64,000 bases of DNA from positions 1 to 64,000 of the forward strand of contig CAIXED010000021.1 of NCBI GenBank assembly GCA_903918375.1, given 5' to 3'. The notes under the pieces were generated by a model. That model was not told where the DNA came from. It saw only the letters and a list, made by a program, of their open reading frames with translations, and did not search any database. Positions 30,074 to 39,676 of the stretch are shown piece after piece (the stretch's first letter is position 1; each line of letters opens with the position of its first letter). Source of the DNA: an uncultured Pseudomonadota bacterium (GTDB taxonomy: Bacteria > Pseudomonadota > Gammaproteobacteria > Methylococcales > Methylomonadaceae). The position numbers and the translations under genes were made by a program.

Positions 30074-30667
30074 TTATAGTTCTTTGGCTTTGCCAATTAA
30101 CTCGTCAACTTTACGTTTAAATCCTGCATTTGACAGATAGACGATGTATAGAACACCGAATAGCAATAGAGCATACAAGGCTAAACCGCTTTTGCTAGTT
30201 TGTTGGCCTTTGCCAGCTTGGAAGCTCATGTGAGCATCTAATCTTTCGCCGCTATCTTGTAATAAAGTAATGTGAATCAAATATTTACCAACTTCAGAAA
30301 CGCCTTCAGGTAAATTTAAAATCACAGTACCTGATTTATGTTTTTCAGCAGCTTGGAAGAAAACACGTTTGCCTTCTGGCTCTTTGGTTACTTCGAATTC
30401 GATTGCTCGGTTGCGATATCTTTGATCTTGGTAGTCAAATACCAATTGAATTAATGTGTTGGTGTCTGGGAGATTGCCGCAGAACTCTTCGGCTGGGTAA
30501 GCCTTTGGTTGGTAAGCAGTGTAATGAATCCAATGATCTTTTTCTAATTCAAACTTACATTGGTCGGTGTCGGTACCAGCAGCACCACCATGCGCCCATA
30601 AAGCAGATGAAAAAATCAAGCCCAGTAGAGCAAGAAACCCTTTTCTAAAAATATGCGCTTTTTTCAT
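30074..30667 (-). CDS. Membrane-anchored periplasmic protein with predicted N-terminal His after cleavage
   Basis: A 197-residue protein. The signal peptide ends ALWA, so the mature protein should begin HGG (His26), as the copper-binding PmoB and copper-brace enzymes do. Two cysteines (in DQCKF and EEFCGNLP) and two histidines lie in the first 70 mature residues, followed by a beta-rich domain and one C-terminal helix (about residues 160-178) with a basic tail. It resembles small HGG-type proteins found with methane and ammonia monooxygenase genes, from memory only. A copper role near pmoCAB is inference. Confidence 0.72.
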   Translation of the reverse strand: MKKAHIFRKGFLALLGLIFSSALWAHGGAAGTDTDQCKFELEKDHWIHYTAYQPKAYPAEEFCGNLPDTNTLIQLVFDYQDQRYRNRAIEFEVTKEPEGKRVFFQAAEKHKSGTVILNLPEGVSEVGKYLIHITLLQDSGERLDAHMSFQAGKGQQTSKSGLALYALLLFGVLYIVYLSNAGFKRKVDELIGKAKEL

Positions 30668-30852
30668 AGAACCTTCCCGTTGATAGTTGCTTAATTCTTA
30701 TTATTATCATGCGGTTAAGCATGAATATTGTTTGACCAATCGGCTAGTGAAAACCAATTGAGTACTTCAATGTCTAACTCTAGCACATCACCCTTGTCAA
30801 ATAAAGGCAATACTGTGGCTAGGGTTAAGCACTTACCACGATTTAATTTTTT

Positions 30853-30882
30853 TTGGTCTAAAAATAAGACTATCTTTATAAT
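30853..30882 (+). promoter_or_regulatory. Probable pgi promoter
   Basis: A consensus -10 TATAAT at 30877-30882 with TTGGTC at 30853-30858, 18-base spacer, 74 bases before the pgi start. The remaining bases of the 288-base divergent gap (30668-30955) show no gene. Confidence 0.5.
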
Positions 30883-30955
30883 GGTGTAAGACTTTCCTGC
30901 AGCATGACATTAGTTTCAGATATCTGAAGACATCATCCGCTATAACTAAAATAAT

Positions 30956-32596
30956 ATGACCAAATTAATCAACTCCCCCGAATGGAATGCCGTAAAGCAA
31001 CATCACAAGGAAATTGCTGGAAAATTTTGCATGAAGGAGGCGTTCAAGAACGATCCGCAGCGCTTTGATAAGTTTTCGGTCACTTACGGTGATTTGTTAT
31101 TCGACTTTTCTAAAAATCAAATAACTGAAGAAACTTTACCTTTGTTGATTGAGCTTGCTAAACGGGCTGATCTTAGTGAAAAAACCGAGGCAATGTTTAC
31201 CGGTTCTATCATTAACACGACCGAAAAACGTGCTGTACTGCATACTGCTTTGCGTAATCGTAGCAATAAACCTGTGTATTTCCGTGGCGAAGATGTCATG
31301 CCAGAAATCAACAAGGTTTTGGCAAGAATGCGCGTGTTTACTGAGCAAGTGCGCTCTGGTGAATGGAAAGGCTTTACTGGCAAAGCGATTACCGATGTGG
31401 TTAATATCGGGATTGGCGGTTCGGATCTAGGGCCAAAAATGGTTGATACCGCGTTGGCTTCTTACGGCATGGATAGTTTGAAAACCCATTTTGTTTCCAA
31501 TGTTGATGAAACCGATATTGTCGAAACTTTACGTCACCTTAATCCTGAAACGACCTTGTTTTTGATTTCATCGAAAACATTCGTTACCCAAGAAACCATG
31601 ACCAACGCCCATTCGGCTCGAAATTGGTTTTTGAAGGTTGCCAAAGACCCCGCACAAATTTCCAAACACTTTATTGCCATTTCCACTAATGTCGAAAAAG
31701 TTCAAGAATTTGGCATCGATCCTGCCAATATGTTCGAGTTTTGGGATTGGGTTGGTGGTCGCTATTCTTTATGGTCGGTGATTGGTTTATCGATTGCCTT
31801 GTATATCGGCATGGATAACTTCGAGGAATTGCTAGAAGGTGCTTATGCTGCTGATGAGCATTTTCGTAGCGCACCGTTCGAACAAAACATCCCGGTTATC
31901 ATGGGCTTGTTAGGGATTTGGTATAACAACTTTTTTGAAGCTGAAACCTATGCAATTTTGCCTTACGCCCAGTCGCTGAAATATTTTGCTGATTACTTCC
32001 AACAAGGTGATATGGAAAGTAACGGTAAAAGTGCGACGATTGATGGCGATAAGGTCGATTACAACACTGGGCCTATTATCTGGGGTCAGCCCGGCACTAA
32101 TGGTCAACATGCATTTTTCCAATTAATTCACCAAGGTACCAAATTAGTGCCGAGTGACTTTTTGGCCGCCGCACAAAGTCATTATGATTTGCCTGAGCAT
32201 CACGATATTTTAATCTCCAACTTCTTAGCGCAAGCCGAAGCGTTAATGCGTGGTAAAACGGAAGAAGAAGTAAGACGCGATTTAAGTCACGAACCGAATT
32301 TGGATGATGCTTATATTGTTTCAAAAATATTTGAAGGCAATAAGCCCTCAAATTCTTTCTTATTCAAGAAATTAACCCCTAGAACTTTAGGTAAGTTAAT
32401 CGCCTTTTACGAACACAAAATTTTCGTCCAAGGTGTGATTTGGAATATCAATTCTTTCGACCAAATGGGCGTTGAATTAGGCAAAGTTTTAGCAAGAGCA
32501 ATTCTGCCAGAGCTAAAAAATGATGAAGTGATTGATAGCCATGATTGCTCTACCAATGGCTTGATTAACGCTTACAAACGCTTGCGTAATAAATAA
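30956..32596 (+). CDS. pgi: Glucose-6-phosphate isomerase
   Basis: Interconverts glucose 6-phosphate and fructose 6-phosphate; in a ribulose-monophosphate methanotroph it links the cycle to glycolysis, the 6-phosphogluconate branch and glycogen. The 546-residue protein has [15 protein letters not shown] near residue 148, [16 protein letters not shown] near residue 262, the catalytic Glu region ESNGK near residue 356, and [10 protein letters not shown] near residue 503. Full length and intact. Converges on tadA with a hairpin between. Confidence 0.97.
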   Translation: MTKLINSPEWNAVKQHHKEIAGKFCMKEAFKNDPQRFDKFSVTYGDLLFDFSKNQITEETLPLLIELAKRADLSEKTEAMFTGSIINTTEKRAVLHTALRNRSNKPVYFRGEDVMPEINKVLARMRVFTEQVRSGEWKGFTGKAITDVVNIGIGGSDLGPKMVDTALASYGMDSLKTHFVSNVDETDIVETLRHLNPETTLFLISSKTFVTQETMTNAHSARNWFLKVAKDPAQISKHFIAISTNVEKVQEFGIDPANMFEFWDWVGGRYSLWSVIGLSIALYIGMDNFEELLEGAYAADEHFRSAPFEQNIPVIMGLLGIWYNNFFEAETYAILPYAQSLKYFADYFQQGDMESNGKSATIDGDKVDYNTGPIIWGQPGTNGQHAFFQLIHQGTKLVPSDFLAAAQSHYDLPEHHDILISNFLAQAEALMRGKTEEEVRRDLSHEPNLDDAYIVSKIFEGNKPSNSFLFKKLTPRTLGKLIAFYEHKIFVQGVIWNINSFDQMGVELGKVLARAILPELKNDEVIDSHDCSTNGLINAYKRLRNK

Positions 32597-32603
32597 GGAT
32601 TGG

Positions 32604-32638
32604 ATGCCTTTGCTGGTTAAATCAGCAAGGGCATTTTT
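32604..32638. terminator. Terminator between pgi and tadA
   Basis: Arms 32604-32615 and 32623-32634 form a 12-base stem with one G-T wobble, followed by TTTTT on the plus strand. It overlaps the very end of tadA, whose stop is at 32637. Confidence 0.75.
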
Positions 32639-33086
32639 ATCGACGTTTAGCTTTAAAAAAATCCGTCAACAAGCTGGAACAATCCGCTTCTAAAATCCCG
32701 CCCTGCCATTCAATATGGTGATTTAAAAAGGCTGCATCGCTCAGTTCTAATGCATTACAAACCGCGCCACGTTTAGGATCAAATGCGCCAAATACCAAGC
32801 GTTTAATGCGGCTATGAGCAATAGCGCCCATGCACATCACGCAAGGTTCCAGCGTTACATACAGTGTGCAATCAATCAGACGATAATTATTTAATGCCTG
32901 CCCTGCTTTTCTGATTGCCTGAATTTCGGCATGAGCAGTGGGGTCGTGGTTTTGAATCGGTTGATTCCAGCCTTCTGCCAGGCAGCGGTTTTCATAAACC
33001 ACCAACGCCCCGACGGGGACTTCGCCCTGTTGTTCTGCACGCTGCGCCAAGCGAATTGCATAGCGCATCCACTCTTGGTCGTTCAT
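32637..33086 (-). CDS. tadA: tRNA adenosine(34) deaminase
   Basis: Deaminates the wobble adenosine of tRNA-Arg(ACG) to inosine. The 149-residue protein has the deaminase zinc site: HAEIQAI near residue 54 (His and catalytic Glu) and PCVMCMGA near residue 83. Opening motif WMRYAIRLAQRA is typical. The start codon overlaps the stop of the Sua5-type gene as TAATG. Confidence 0.95.
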   Translation of the reverse strand: MNDQEWMRYAIRLAQRAEQQGEVPVGALVVYENRCLAEGWNQPIQNHDPTAHAEIQAIRKAGQALNNYRLIDCTLYVTLEPCVMCMGAIAHSRIKRLVFGAFDPKRGAVCNALELSDAAFLNHHIEWQGGILEADCSSLLTDFFKAKRR

Positions 33087-34060
33087 TAAACCGTGGCTTT
33101 CTCAAGTCTATCGTTAACAGCCGCCCATGCTTCGTTATTGGGGGGTTGTTCAATCAAAATACTGTCTAATGCCAAATTGTCTAATTCGCGCATTGCACTA
33201 TAAAGCGCGGCTTCGTAATGTTCAGCTTGGTCTGGTAATTGCAGAATGTTCAGGCAAGGCAGGTTGGCGATTTCGGTGCTAAATGCCAGTACGCCAATTT
33301 GTTTACCTTCAGCGCATAGTTCATCAATCATGCTGATTAAGGTTTCAGCAGGACAAAGCAGCGCCATGGTATTGGGAGCGTAATGGACAGCCATCATGCC
33401 GGGGGCGCGAATTTTGGTTTGCGAAGATAAGCCAATATCCGTTTTTAATACCGCTTTTAATTGGCTACGAGTAATTCGTCCGGGTCTAAGAATAGTCGGT
33501 TGACCATCGCTTAAATCAATAATCGTTGATTCCACGCCAACTGAGCAAGCGCCGCCATCGAGAATACAAGCCACGCTGTCATTTAATTCTTCCGCCACAT
33601 GCTCCGCGAGAGTTGGGCTGATGCGGCCAAAACGATTGGCTGATGGCGCAGCTACACCGCCACCGAAAGCTTGTAGCAGTTGCAGTGCCACAGGATTAGC
33701 TGGTACGCGTAAACCCACCGTATTTTGACCACCGGTTACCGCTAACGGCACACAGGCTTTTTTATTCAAAATAATCGTTAACGGCCCCGGCCAAAACGCT
33801 TTTGCTAACTGTAATGCCGATTCAGGCACCTCTTCAGTCCAATCGCTAAGTTGTGCAGCGCTGGCAATGTGGACAATCAAAGGATGATCCGCTGGCCGAC
33901 CTTTAGCGGCAAAAATTTTACCGACTGCTTCAGGATTGGAAGCATCAGCACCTAGGCCATAAACAGTTTCAGTAGGAAAAGCGACCAATTCACCTTGATG
34001 CAGTAAATCAGCGGCTTGTTGAATTGATTGAGGGGTAACGGTTGTCGGTGTCAAAGCCAA
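33086..34060 (-). CDS. Sua5-type L-threonylcarbamoyladenylate synthase
   Basis: Makes the threonylcarbamoyl-AMP donor for the t6A37 modification of tRNAs. The YrdC domain (about residues 10-200) shows AFPTETVYGLGADA near residue 28, KGRPADHPLIVH near residue 54 and SANRFGRISPT near residue 140. A linker and a C-terminal Sua5 domain (about residues 225-324) make it the long Sua5 form rather than the short TsaC usual in enteric bacteria. Co-transcribed with tadA through a 1-base overlap; both genes serve tRNA modification. Confidence 0.92.
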   Translation of the reverse strand: MALTPTTVTPQSIQQAADLLHQGELVAFPTETVYGLGADASNPEAVGKIFAAKGRPADHPLIVHIASAAQLSDWTEEVPESALQLAKAFWPGPLTIILNKKACVPLAVTGGQNTVGLRVPANPVALQLLQAFGGGVAAPSANRFGRISPTLAEHVAEELNDSVACILDGGACSVGVESTIIDLSDGQPTILRPGRITRSQLKAVLKTDIGLSSQTKIRAPGMMAVHYAPNTMALLCPAETLISMIDELCAEGKQIGVLAFSTEIANLPCLNILQLPDQAEHYEAALYSAMRELDNLALDSILIEQPPNNEAWAAVNDRLEKATV

Positions 34061-34140
34061 ACCAAAGAGCTAAGCGAAAAGGACTTGTGCCAAATTAACA
34101 CAAGGCTAAAACAGCCGGCGATTAAGCCGGCTGGTTGGGA

Positions 34141-35766
34141 TTAGTGAATAATGCCCGCTTGTTTTAACGCAGCGTGAATGCTATCAACATCGTGCTCGTC
34201 GCTATTAAAACTTAGGTCGTTGACAGTCACCGCATCGGTCAAGCTCAAACCAATTAAGCCCGCGTTTTTAATCGCTGCTGCTAATGCATCGTTGCCTTGT
34301 TCCAGAATGGTGGTGGCGTGGCCAGTATCAAACAATTTACGTTCTAATTGGTAAGCCAATTGTTTGGCATTGTTACCGGTTAAGCCAATGATGCTCGCAG
34401 ATTGTCCAAAACGGGTGGCGCGTTCTTCCGCAGAAACCGCAGACCACTCTTCAGCATTGGCTTCGCCAGTAATCATGCCGGCGCCAACGGTGACATTGGT
34501 TAAGCGGTCGATGATGATGAATGAGCCGGTGGTTTTGTTGCGTTGGTAAGCATCGAATACCACAGGGGCATTAACCGCTACGGTGCAAGAGCCAATTTCA
34601 TTCAGGTTTAAAGCGTTGGCATCGTGGTGTTCTAAGGTGTTCACATCAATTCGATGATGAATCATTGATACCGAACCAGAAACGCTACGGGTGGCCAGTT
34701 TGATGACATATTGACGACCTGGCGTCATCGCTTGTTCGGTCATCCAAACTATCGTGGCTTTAAATTTGTCAGCAATACTTGGCGTGTTTTGTTGTTGACC
34801 GATAATCACATCGCCACGGCTAATGTCGATTTCATCTTCCAAGGTCAAGGTCACGGCTTGCGCTGCAAAAGCTTGCTCTAAATCGCCATCAAACGTAACG
34901 ATGGATTTGATTTTGCTGGATTTGCCGGATGGCAAAGCGGTAATAACATCGCCTTTATGAAACACGCCAGATGCCACAGTGCCGCAGAAACCACGGAAAT
35001 CAAGGTTAGGGCGGTTGACGTACTGTACTGGAAAACGCGCATCGTTAAAGTTATGGTCGCTGGCAATTTCAATGCTGTTCAGCAAATCCATCATCGTTTT
35101 GCCAGTAAACCAAGGCATGTTGGCGCTAGGATTAACCACGTTGTCGCCGTCTAAAGCCGACATAGGAATAAAGTGAACGTCGTGTAAATCCAAGCTTTTA
35201 ATGAAATCCAAGTAATCGGTTTTGATTTTATTGAAAGTGTCTTCGCTATAGCCGACCAAATCCATTTTGTTAATGGCAACAATAATGTGTTTCAAGCCTA
35301 GCAAAGAGGCAATAAAACTGTGACGTTTAGTTTGGGTTTGTACGCCATAGCGGGCATCAATCAAAATCACCGCTAAGTCACAAGTTGAAGCGCCGGTTGC
35401 CATGTTACGAGTGTATTGCTCGTGGCCTGGTGTGTCAGCGATGATGAATTTGCGAGTTGATGTTGAAAAATAACGGTAAGCGACATCGATAGTAATGCCC
35501 TGCTCGCGCTCAGCTTGTAAGCCGTCAACCAGCAAAGCCAAGTCGATTTTGCCAGCGCCAGTGGTGCCAGATTTGACGCTGTCAGCTTGCACTGCTGCTA
35601 GTTGGTCTTCATAAATCATTTTCGAGTCATGCAATAAGCGACCAATTAAAGTGCTTTTGCCATCATCGACATTGCCGCAAGTTAAAAACCGCAACAATTC
35701 TTTGCGTTCGTGTTGCGCTAAATACGCGTTGATGTCGGTACTGATTAAATCGGATTGGTGTGACAT
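34141..35766 (-). CDS. cysN: Sulfate adenylyltransferase subunit 1, with degenerate APS-kinase-like tail
   Basis: GTPase subunit of ATP sulfurylase, driving APS synthesis with CysD. GTPase motifs are GNVDDGKST near residue 31, ADTPGHEQY near residue 108 and NKMD near residue 165. The ATG at 35766 (AGGAAC 5 bases upstream) gives 541 residues, about 65 longer than the E. coli protein. The extra C-terminal 90 residues read like an APS kinase (CysC) whose P-loop is [10 protein letters not shown] instead of GxxGxGKST, so kinase activity is unlikely. It is separated from cysD by a two-gene insertion. Confidence 0.92.
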   Translation of the reverse strand: MSHQSDLISTDINAYLAQHERKELLRFLTCGNVDDGKSTLIGRLLHDSKMIYEDQLAAVQADSVKSGTTGAGKIDLALLVDGLQAEREQGITIDVAYRYFSTSTRKFIIADTPGHEQYTRNMATGASTCDLAVILIDARYGVQTQTKRHSFIASLLGLKHIIVAINKMDLVGYSEDTFNKIKTDYLDFIKSLDLHDVHFIPMSALDGDNVVNPSANMPWFTGKTMMDLLNSIEIASDHNFNDARFPVQYVNRPNLDFRGFCGTVASGVFHKGDVITALPSGKSSKIKSIVTFDGDLEQAFAAQAVTLTLEDEIDISRGDVIIGQQQNTPSIADKFKATIVWMTEQAMTPGRQYVIKLATRSVSGSVSMIHHRIDVNTLEHHDANALNLNEIGSCTVAVNAPVVFDAYQRNKTTGSFIIIDRLTNVTVGAGMITGEANAEEWSAVSAEERATRFGQSASIIGLTGNNAKQLAYQLERKLFDTGHATTILEQGNDALAAAIKNAGLIGLSLTDAVTVNDLSFNSDEHDVDSIHAALKQAGIIH

Positions 35767-35798
35767 AGAGTTCCTAAAAATATTTGTCGAAATAGATT

Positions 35799-36320
35799 TC
35801 AACTAACTAATTGATGCGTTCTGGCCGTGTCTTCATTAAAAACTTTGATTGCATTTGGAGATAAATTCCAAAGTTTTGTGAGTAATTTAAGTGATGATTT
35901 AAGTTCGTCACTAATGGGGCGTAACCAATCATCTTTACTTGTTTTTATTACTAGAATCAATTCAAAATGTATTTCTTCAATCGTTAGTTGTTTAAATTGT
36001 TCTGGAAGTTCATCAAAGCCAGATAAATGACGTTTTGAGTAATAGGATATAAAAAGATGCAAGCTGTTGCTAAGTTTTGTATTTATCTCGCTAATATAGG
36101 TGTCAAAGGCTTCTTTATTGGTTGGCTTTGGGGATGATGTTTTTGCCTCTATTATAGAAATATAGTTTTTATTGTTCTTTGACTTAAATAATAAAAACTC
36201 TGCTATAGCAATGCCGGAACTCTTGTTAAGCGTCAACAATGTAGAGCTATTTTCGATACAAAAAACATGATCCTTTGTGAAAGGGCCAAATGACATACCT
36301 GATTCTTGAATAGTTATCAT
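35799..36320 (-). CDS. Small protein with PD-(D/E)xK-like motif, partner of the ATPase
   Basis: A 173-residue protein of no recognised family. AIAEFLLF near residue 38 followed after about 15 residues by SIIEAKTSS resembles the core of a PD-(D/E)xK nuclease (acidic residue on one strand, ExK on the next); the rest is helical and ends in a Trp-containing segment. Its ATG lies 5 bases after the stop of the ATPase gene, so the two are coupled. The pair is AT-richer than the flanking cys genes. A nuclease role is inference from the motif and from ATPase pairing. Confidence 0.65.
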   Translation of the reverse strand: MITIQESGMSFGPFTKDHVFCIENSSTLLTLNKSSGIAIAEFLLFKSKNNKNYISIIEAKTSSPKPTNKEAFDTYISEINTKLSNSLHLFISYYSKRHLSGFDELPEQFKQLTIEEIHFELILVIKTSKDDWLRPISDELKSSLKLLTKLWNLSPNAIKVFNEDTARTHQLVS

Positions 36321-36325
36321 GGCAA

Positions 36326-37399
36326 TCAGGTTGGCAAGTTAACTTCTTCTTTAAACAACCGAGTAGACTCGTCAATAATCGGGTTGTCAGGAAAATCGTG
36401 CAATAAGTCTGATTGTATCCAATCTTCATTTTCATAAGAGAGAACTGGTATTGAAAGCTTTTGTTGTTGCGCGATTAAGAACAGTTTTTTGACAACGAAA
36501 TAAGAGTGGCTGGCTATAAAGAATTGAATGCCTTGTTGAGCAAGTAAAGCAATAATATCTAAAAAATCAGAAATTGCTTTTGGGTGTAAATTTGACTCTG
36601 GTTCGTCTATAAAAATAATCGAACCTTGATCTAGTTGTCCATTACTTAGCAATGTATCGAGAATAGCAATTTTTTTTATGCCTTCAGCCGTTACACCTAT
36701 TGAAAAGCGTTGTCTGCCTTTATTGAAGAACCAGCGTCTTGCTGTTTTATCGTATTCAATTTTTCCGCCCACTAAGTTTTCTAAAAGTTGGCGAGATTTT
36801 TTGAAATCGTCAGAACCGAATCCTTTTGGTTTTTTTTCTCCTTCACTAATAACAATACCTTTTTCTATCATATTATTAATGAATCCATCCGATTCGGTAA
36901 TAGTTAATGCTTTTGCTAAATCAAAATAAGTATCATCAAATCCAAAAAGTAGGTCTCGCATTCTTGAGCTTAAAATGATTTGATGTATTGATAGAACTTC
37001 TTTGGCAGGTAAGAATATAGAATTACTTTTTAGAGGGGGGACTGTGTTGTCTACTGAGGTAATCGCTCTTACAGTATCTCTTCCGAAAGAATAGCCAAAC
37101 CGGTTGTTGCCAAAATTTAAATTAACAGATAATACATTGTCATTTTGTTTGTTAACCAAGTCACCAACTTTTTCAGATTGAAAAGTCCAAAATAGTTTTC
37201 TAATTAAAATGTCGGAAATTTGTTCTGGATTATCTCCTCGTTTGTAATCCTCTAATGTTCGTACAGCACTATATAAAGCTTTTAGTAGAAATGATTTTCC
37301 GCAGCCATTATTGCCAATCACTAAGTTAATGGGTCCCAAATTTTGCCAATCAATTTCGGCAAGCGGGCCAAAGTTTTTGAGCTGGACATTGTTAATCAT
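36326..37399 (-). CDS. AAA/ABC-type ATPase (RecF/OLD-like) inside the cys operon
   Basis: A 357-residue soluble ATPase. It begins VQLKNFGPL, the usual strand before the Walker A loop VIGNNGCGKSFLLKAL near residue 30. A signature-like region ITAEG/VTAEGIKKIA lies near residue 245, Walker B IIFIDEPESNLHP near residue 262 and the switch His in IASHS near residue 295. These mark the AAA_15/AAA_21 group common in phage-defence and DNA-repair modules. No TOPRIM domain is visible in the C-terminus, so it is not a complete OLD nuclease. It starts 20 bases after cysD. Confidence 0.85.
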   Translation of the reverse strand: MINNVQLKNFGPLAEIDWQNLGPINLVIGNNGCGKSFLLKALYSAVRTLEDYKRGDNPEQISDILIRKLFWTFQSEKVGDLVNKQNDNVLSVNLNFGNNRFGYSFGRDTVRAITSVDNTVPPLKSNSIFLPAKEVLSIHQIILSSRMRDLLFGFDDTYFDLAKALTITESDGFINNMIEKGIVISEGEKKPKGFGSDDFKKSRQLLENLVGGKIEYDKTARRWFFNKGRQRFSIGVTAEGIKKIAILDTLLSNGQLDQGSIIFIDEPESNLHPKAISDFLDIIALLAQQGIQFFIASHSYFVVKKLFLIAQQQKLSIPVLSYENEDWIQSDLLHDFPDNPIIDESTRLFKEEVNLPT

Positions 37400-37419
37400 T
37401 TTGTGTGTTCGATTAAAAT

Positions 37420-38328
37420 TTAAAAATAACCTTCACGTTTTTTCTGTTCCATAGAACCGGCTTGGTCGTGGTCGATCAAGCGGCCTTGGCGTTCAGAGGT
37501 GGTGGTTAACAACATTTCCTGAATAATCTCAGGTAATGTGGTTGCAGTCGATTCCACTGCGCCAGTCAACGGATAGCAACCCAAAGTACGGAAACGCACC
37601 ATTTTCATTTCAACTTTTTCATCAGGGCCAATTGGCATACGGTCGTCATCAACCATAATCAACATGCCATCACGATCAACCACTGGGCGTTCTTTAGCGA
37701 AATACAGCGGCACGATAGGGATGTTTTCCAAATGGATGTATTGCCAAATATCTAGTTCAGTCCAATTGGATAGCGGGAAAACACGGATGCTTTCGCCTTT
37801 ATCAATTTTGCCGTTGTAGACATTCCATAATTCAGGGCGTTGGTTTTTAGGGTCCCAGCGGTGATTTTTATCGCGGAATGAATAAACCCGTTCTTTGGCA
37901 CGTGATTTTTCCTCATCACGACGTGCGCCACCAAAAGCAGCGTCAAATTGATATTTGTTCAATGCCTGTTTAAGCGCATCGGTTTTCATCACGTCAGTGT
38001 GTTTTTTACTGCCATGAGTAAAAGGGCCGATATTTTGTTCTACACCTTCGGGGTTCATGTGAACCAATAAATCCCAACCGAGTTCTTTTGCCATTTTGTC
38101 GCGAAATTCAATCATTTCTTTGAATTTCCAGTTAGTATCAACGTGTAGCAATGGAAATGGCGGTTTGCCAGGGAAAAACGCTTTGCGGGTTAGATGCAGC
38201 ATCACAGCTGAGTCTTTACCAATAGAATAAAGCATCACTGGCTTCTCAAATTCTGCCGCAACTTCGCGAATGATGTGGATGCTTTCAGCTTCAAGCTGTT
38301 TAAGATGGGTTAATTTATAATCGGTCAT
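37420..38328 (-). CDS. cysD: Sulfate adenylyltransferase subunit 2
   Basis: Catalytic subunit of ATP sulfurylase in assimilatory sulfate reduction. The protein has [19 protein letters not shown] (partial) at the start, the PP-loop motif [13 protein letters not shown] near residue 34, and [16 protein letters not shown] near residue 134. The ATG at 38328 (GGA 8 bases upstream) gives 302 residues, equal to the E. coli protein; an upstream ATG at 38352 has no ribosome site. Its partner cysN lies 1.6 kb downstream, beyond the inserted ATPase pair. Confidence 0.95.
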   Translation of the reverse strand: MTDYKLTHLKQLEAESIHIIREVAAEFEKPVMLYSIGKDSAVMLHLTRKAFFPGKPPFPLLHVDTNWKFKEMIEFRDKMAKELGWDLLVHMNPEGVEQNIGPFTHGSKKHTDVMKTDALKQALNKYQFDAAFGGARRDEEKSRAKERVYSFRDKNHRWDPKNQRPELWNVYNGKIDKGESIRVFPLSNWTELDIWQYIHLENIPIVPLYFAKERPVVDRDGMLIMVDDDRMPIGPDEKVEMKMVRFRTLGCYPLTGAVESTATTLPEIIQEMLLTTTSERQGRLIDHDQAGSMEQKKREGYF

Positions 38329-38418
38329 CAAATATCCGAGGCGCTCAGCCATGTTTGCAATGAAGTGTAATCGCGCTATTTTAAAGCTAAACCCCCATCT
38401 ACGCTATCAACAAAGCTT

Positions 38419-38859
38419 ATGAAACAACTACACGGCCTCGAAAAACTCAGGCAAAAACATGCCGGTACTATTAATGCAGCTAAATTAGTTGAAATTTTGA
38501 CCGACGATTTACGCCATTGTGAATGCACCATTTATGGTTGTATTGGCGATGATGAGCAAATTGTCTTGGCAAAATTAAGCTTGCTACCGGAAACTCTGAA
38601 TTATGAAATGTTCGATCAGCGTTTGGATTTAAATGTTGAGGGTAAAATCTTGCGTAATGATTGTGTGCCTTTAACTTATTGTTTTAAAGGCGAATTGTTT
38701 GGCATGACTGGCCGTTGTTCGATTATTGCCAGAGTTTGTGGCGTCGATTTGTATATGTGCAATAACTATTCAGAACAGATTGGCGATACGGTTAGGCAAC
38801 GCTTTTCGCTAAGTATTCCTGCTTTACTTAAACGTATAAGCGCATTTGATAATGCTTGA
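38419..38859 (+). CDS. Conserved-looking Cys-rich protein of unknown function
   Basis: A 146-residue soluble protein with six cysteines, grouped as HCECTIYGC near residue 33, NDCVPLTYC near residue 78 and GRCSII, RVCG, MCNN near residues 98-115. The spacing does not match a zinc finger or ferredoxin pattern I know. No signal peptide. Divergent from cysD, ahead of the tRNA-Val gene. Coding is supported by the codon pattern and clean start, function unknown. Confidence 0.6.
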   Translation: MKQLHGLEKLRQKHAGTINAAKLVEILTDDLRHCECTIYGCIGDDEQIVLAKLSLLPETLNYEMFDQRLDLNVEGKILRNDCVPLTYCFKGELFGMTGRCSIIARVCGVDLYMCNNYSEQIGDTVRQRFSLSIPALLKRISAFDNA

Positions 38860-38984
38860 TGTGTGTTAATGACAGCTGTTTTTAGCCTAGCCGCCCACAC
38901 AAAAATTCTTACCCTCGTGATTGATGGCGAATGGTTTGTCACTCGTTTTAAGCAAACCTTTATGATTAGTATTTGATGCCCTTG

Positions 38985-39014
38985 TTTGCATCTGAAATCT
39001 ACTTTGTTTACAAT
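38985..39014 (+). promoter_or_regulatory. Probable tRNA-Val promoter
   Basis: TTTGCA (38985-38990) and TACAAT (39009-39014), 18-base spacer, 14 bases before the tRNA. A plausible sigma-70 promoter placed correctly for the tRNA. Confidence 0.5.
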
Positions 39015-39028
39015 GGCCGGCTGGAATC

Positions 39029-39104
39029 GGGTGCTTAGCTCAGCTGGGAGAGCATCGCCCTTACAAGGCGAGGGTCGGGGGTTCGAACCCCTCAGCACCC
39101 ACCA
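39029..39104 (+). tRNA. tRNA-Val (anticodon TAC)
   Basis: A 76-base cloverleaf including the encoded CCA. The seven-base acceptor stem GGGTGCT/AGCACCC, the D-arm with AGCTGGGAGAG, the anticodon loop CTTACAA with anticodon TAC at 39062-39064, and the T-arm GGGGTTCGAACCCC are all present and pair properly. It resembles the E. coli tRNA-Val(UAC) throughout. Confidence 0.97.
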
Positions 39105-39211
39105 GATTCCAATATCAAATTTCAATTTTTTGTAATCTAACTTTAATTTAAGTTGATTACGCCATCCAAATGCTAACCAGTACCCTGCCTCTTTTGTTCG
39201 GTCTGCCATTG

Positions 39212-39676
39212 TCAGGCTGGCATCATGCTGTTAACGCCTAATTCATTAGCTATCGTTTTCAATAAGCTCTGCGTTCCATTTTCTAGGTGAGAAAAAATCG
39301 GCATTCTGGTTAGGCTGGCATCTGATTTTTCGATGTTTTGAAACTTAAATTCTGAATTTAATGCTTTGACTGAGCCGATATAAGCATCGGTTAGGGTGGT
39401 GATATTTTCTAAGCCGGCTTGATAGGCTTTTTCTAAGGCGATTTCTAAATCGTGGTTGATGGTGGCTAATTCTTCACTACAAAAACCTTTGTAGCTTAGG
39501 TAGCCGAGTAGAGCGAGTTCGATTGCGGTGCCTAAGAAAAAATAGGATGTAGTCGAGGATGAGACTAACTCTTTTTCCTCAATTGTTTTTTTCAACGATA
39601 CCGTTTTAGCAACGTCAAATAAATCAAAAGCATCGGCAATCATTTTCATCGAGTTAGGTGCTTTGATATTCGCCAT
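39212..39676 (-). CDS. Hypothetical helical protein, HEPN-like
   Basis: A 154-residue mostly helical protein; the ATG at 39676 is chosen because GGAGG lies 5 bases upstream. FFLGTAIELALLGYLSYKG near residue 46 (partial quote) resembles the core helix of HEPN-type proteins, but the usual R-x4-6-H motif of the RNase forms is not seen. Several acidic patches follow. No partner nucleotidyltransferase gene is adjacent. Function unknown. Confidence 0.55.
   Translation of the reverse strand: MANIKAPNSMKMIADAFDLFDVAKTVSLKKTIEEKELVSSSTTSYFFLGTAIELALLGYLSYKGFCSEELATINHDLEIALEKAYQAGLENITTLTDAYIGSVKALNSEFKFQNIEKSDASLTRMPIFSHLENGTQSLLKTIANELGVNSMMPA

Noticed and set aside
36326-37399. Complete OLD-family nuclease
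   Set aside because: The C-terminus after the ATPase is too short and shows no TOPRIM motif; the nuclease-like function, if any, is in the separate partner.
38766-39209. Open frame of 147 codons on the minus strand across the tRNA-Val gene
   Set aside because: It runs through the complement of the tRNA and the end of the neighbouring gene. The GSNPRPSP-type sequence is a well-known artefact of reading a tRNA T-arm backwards.
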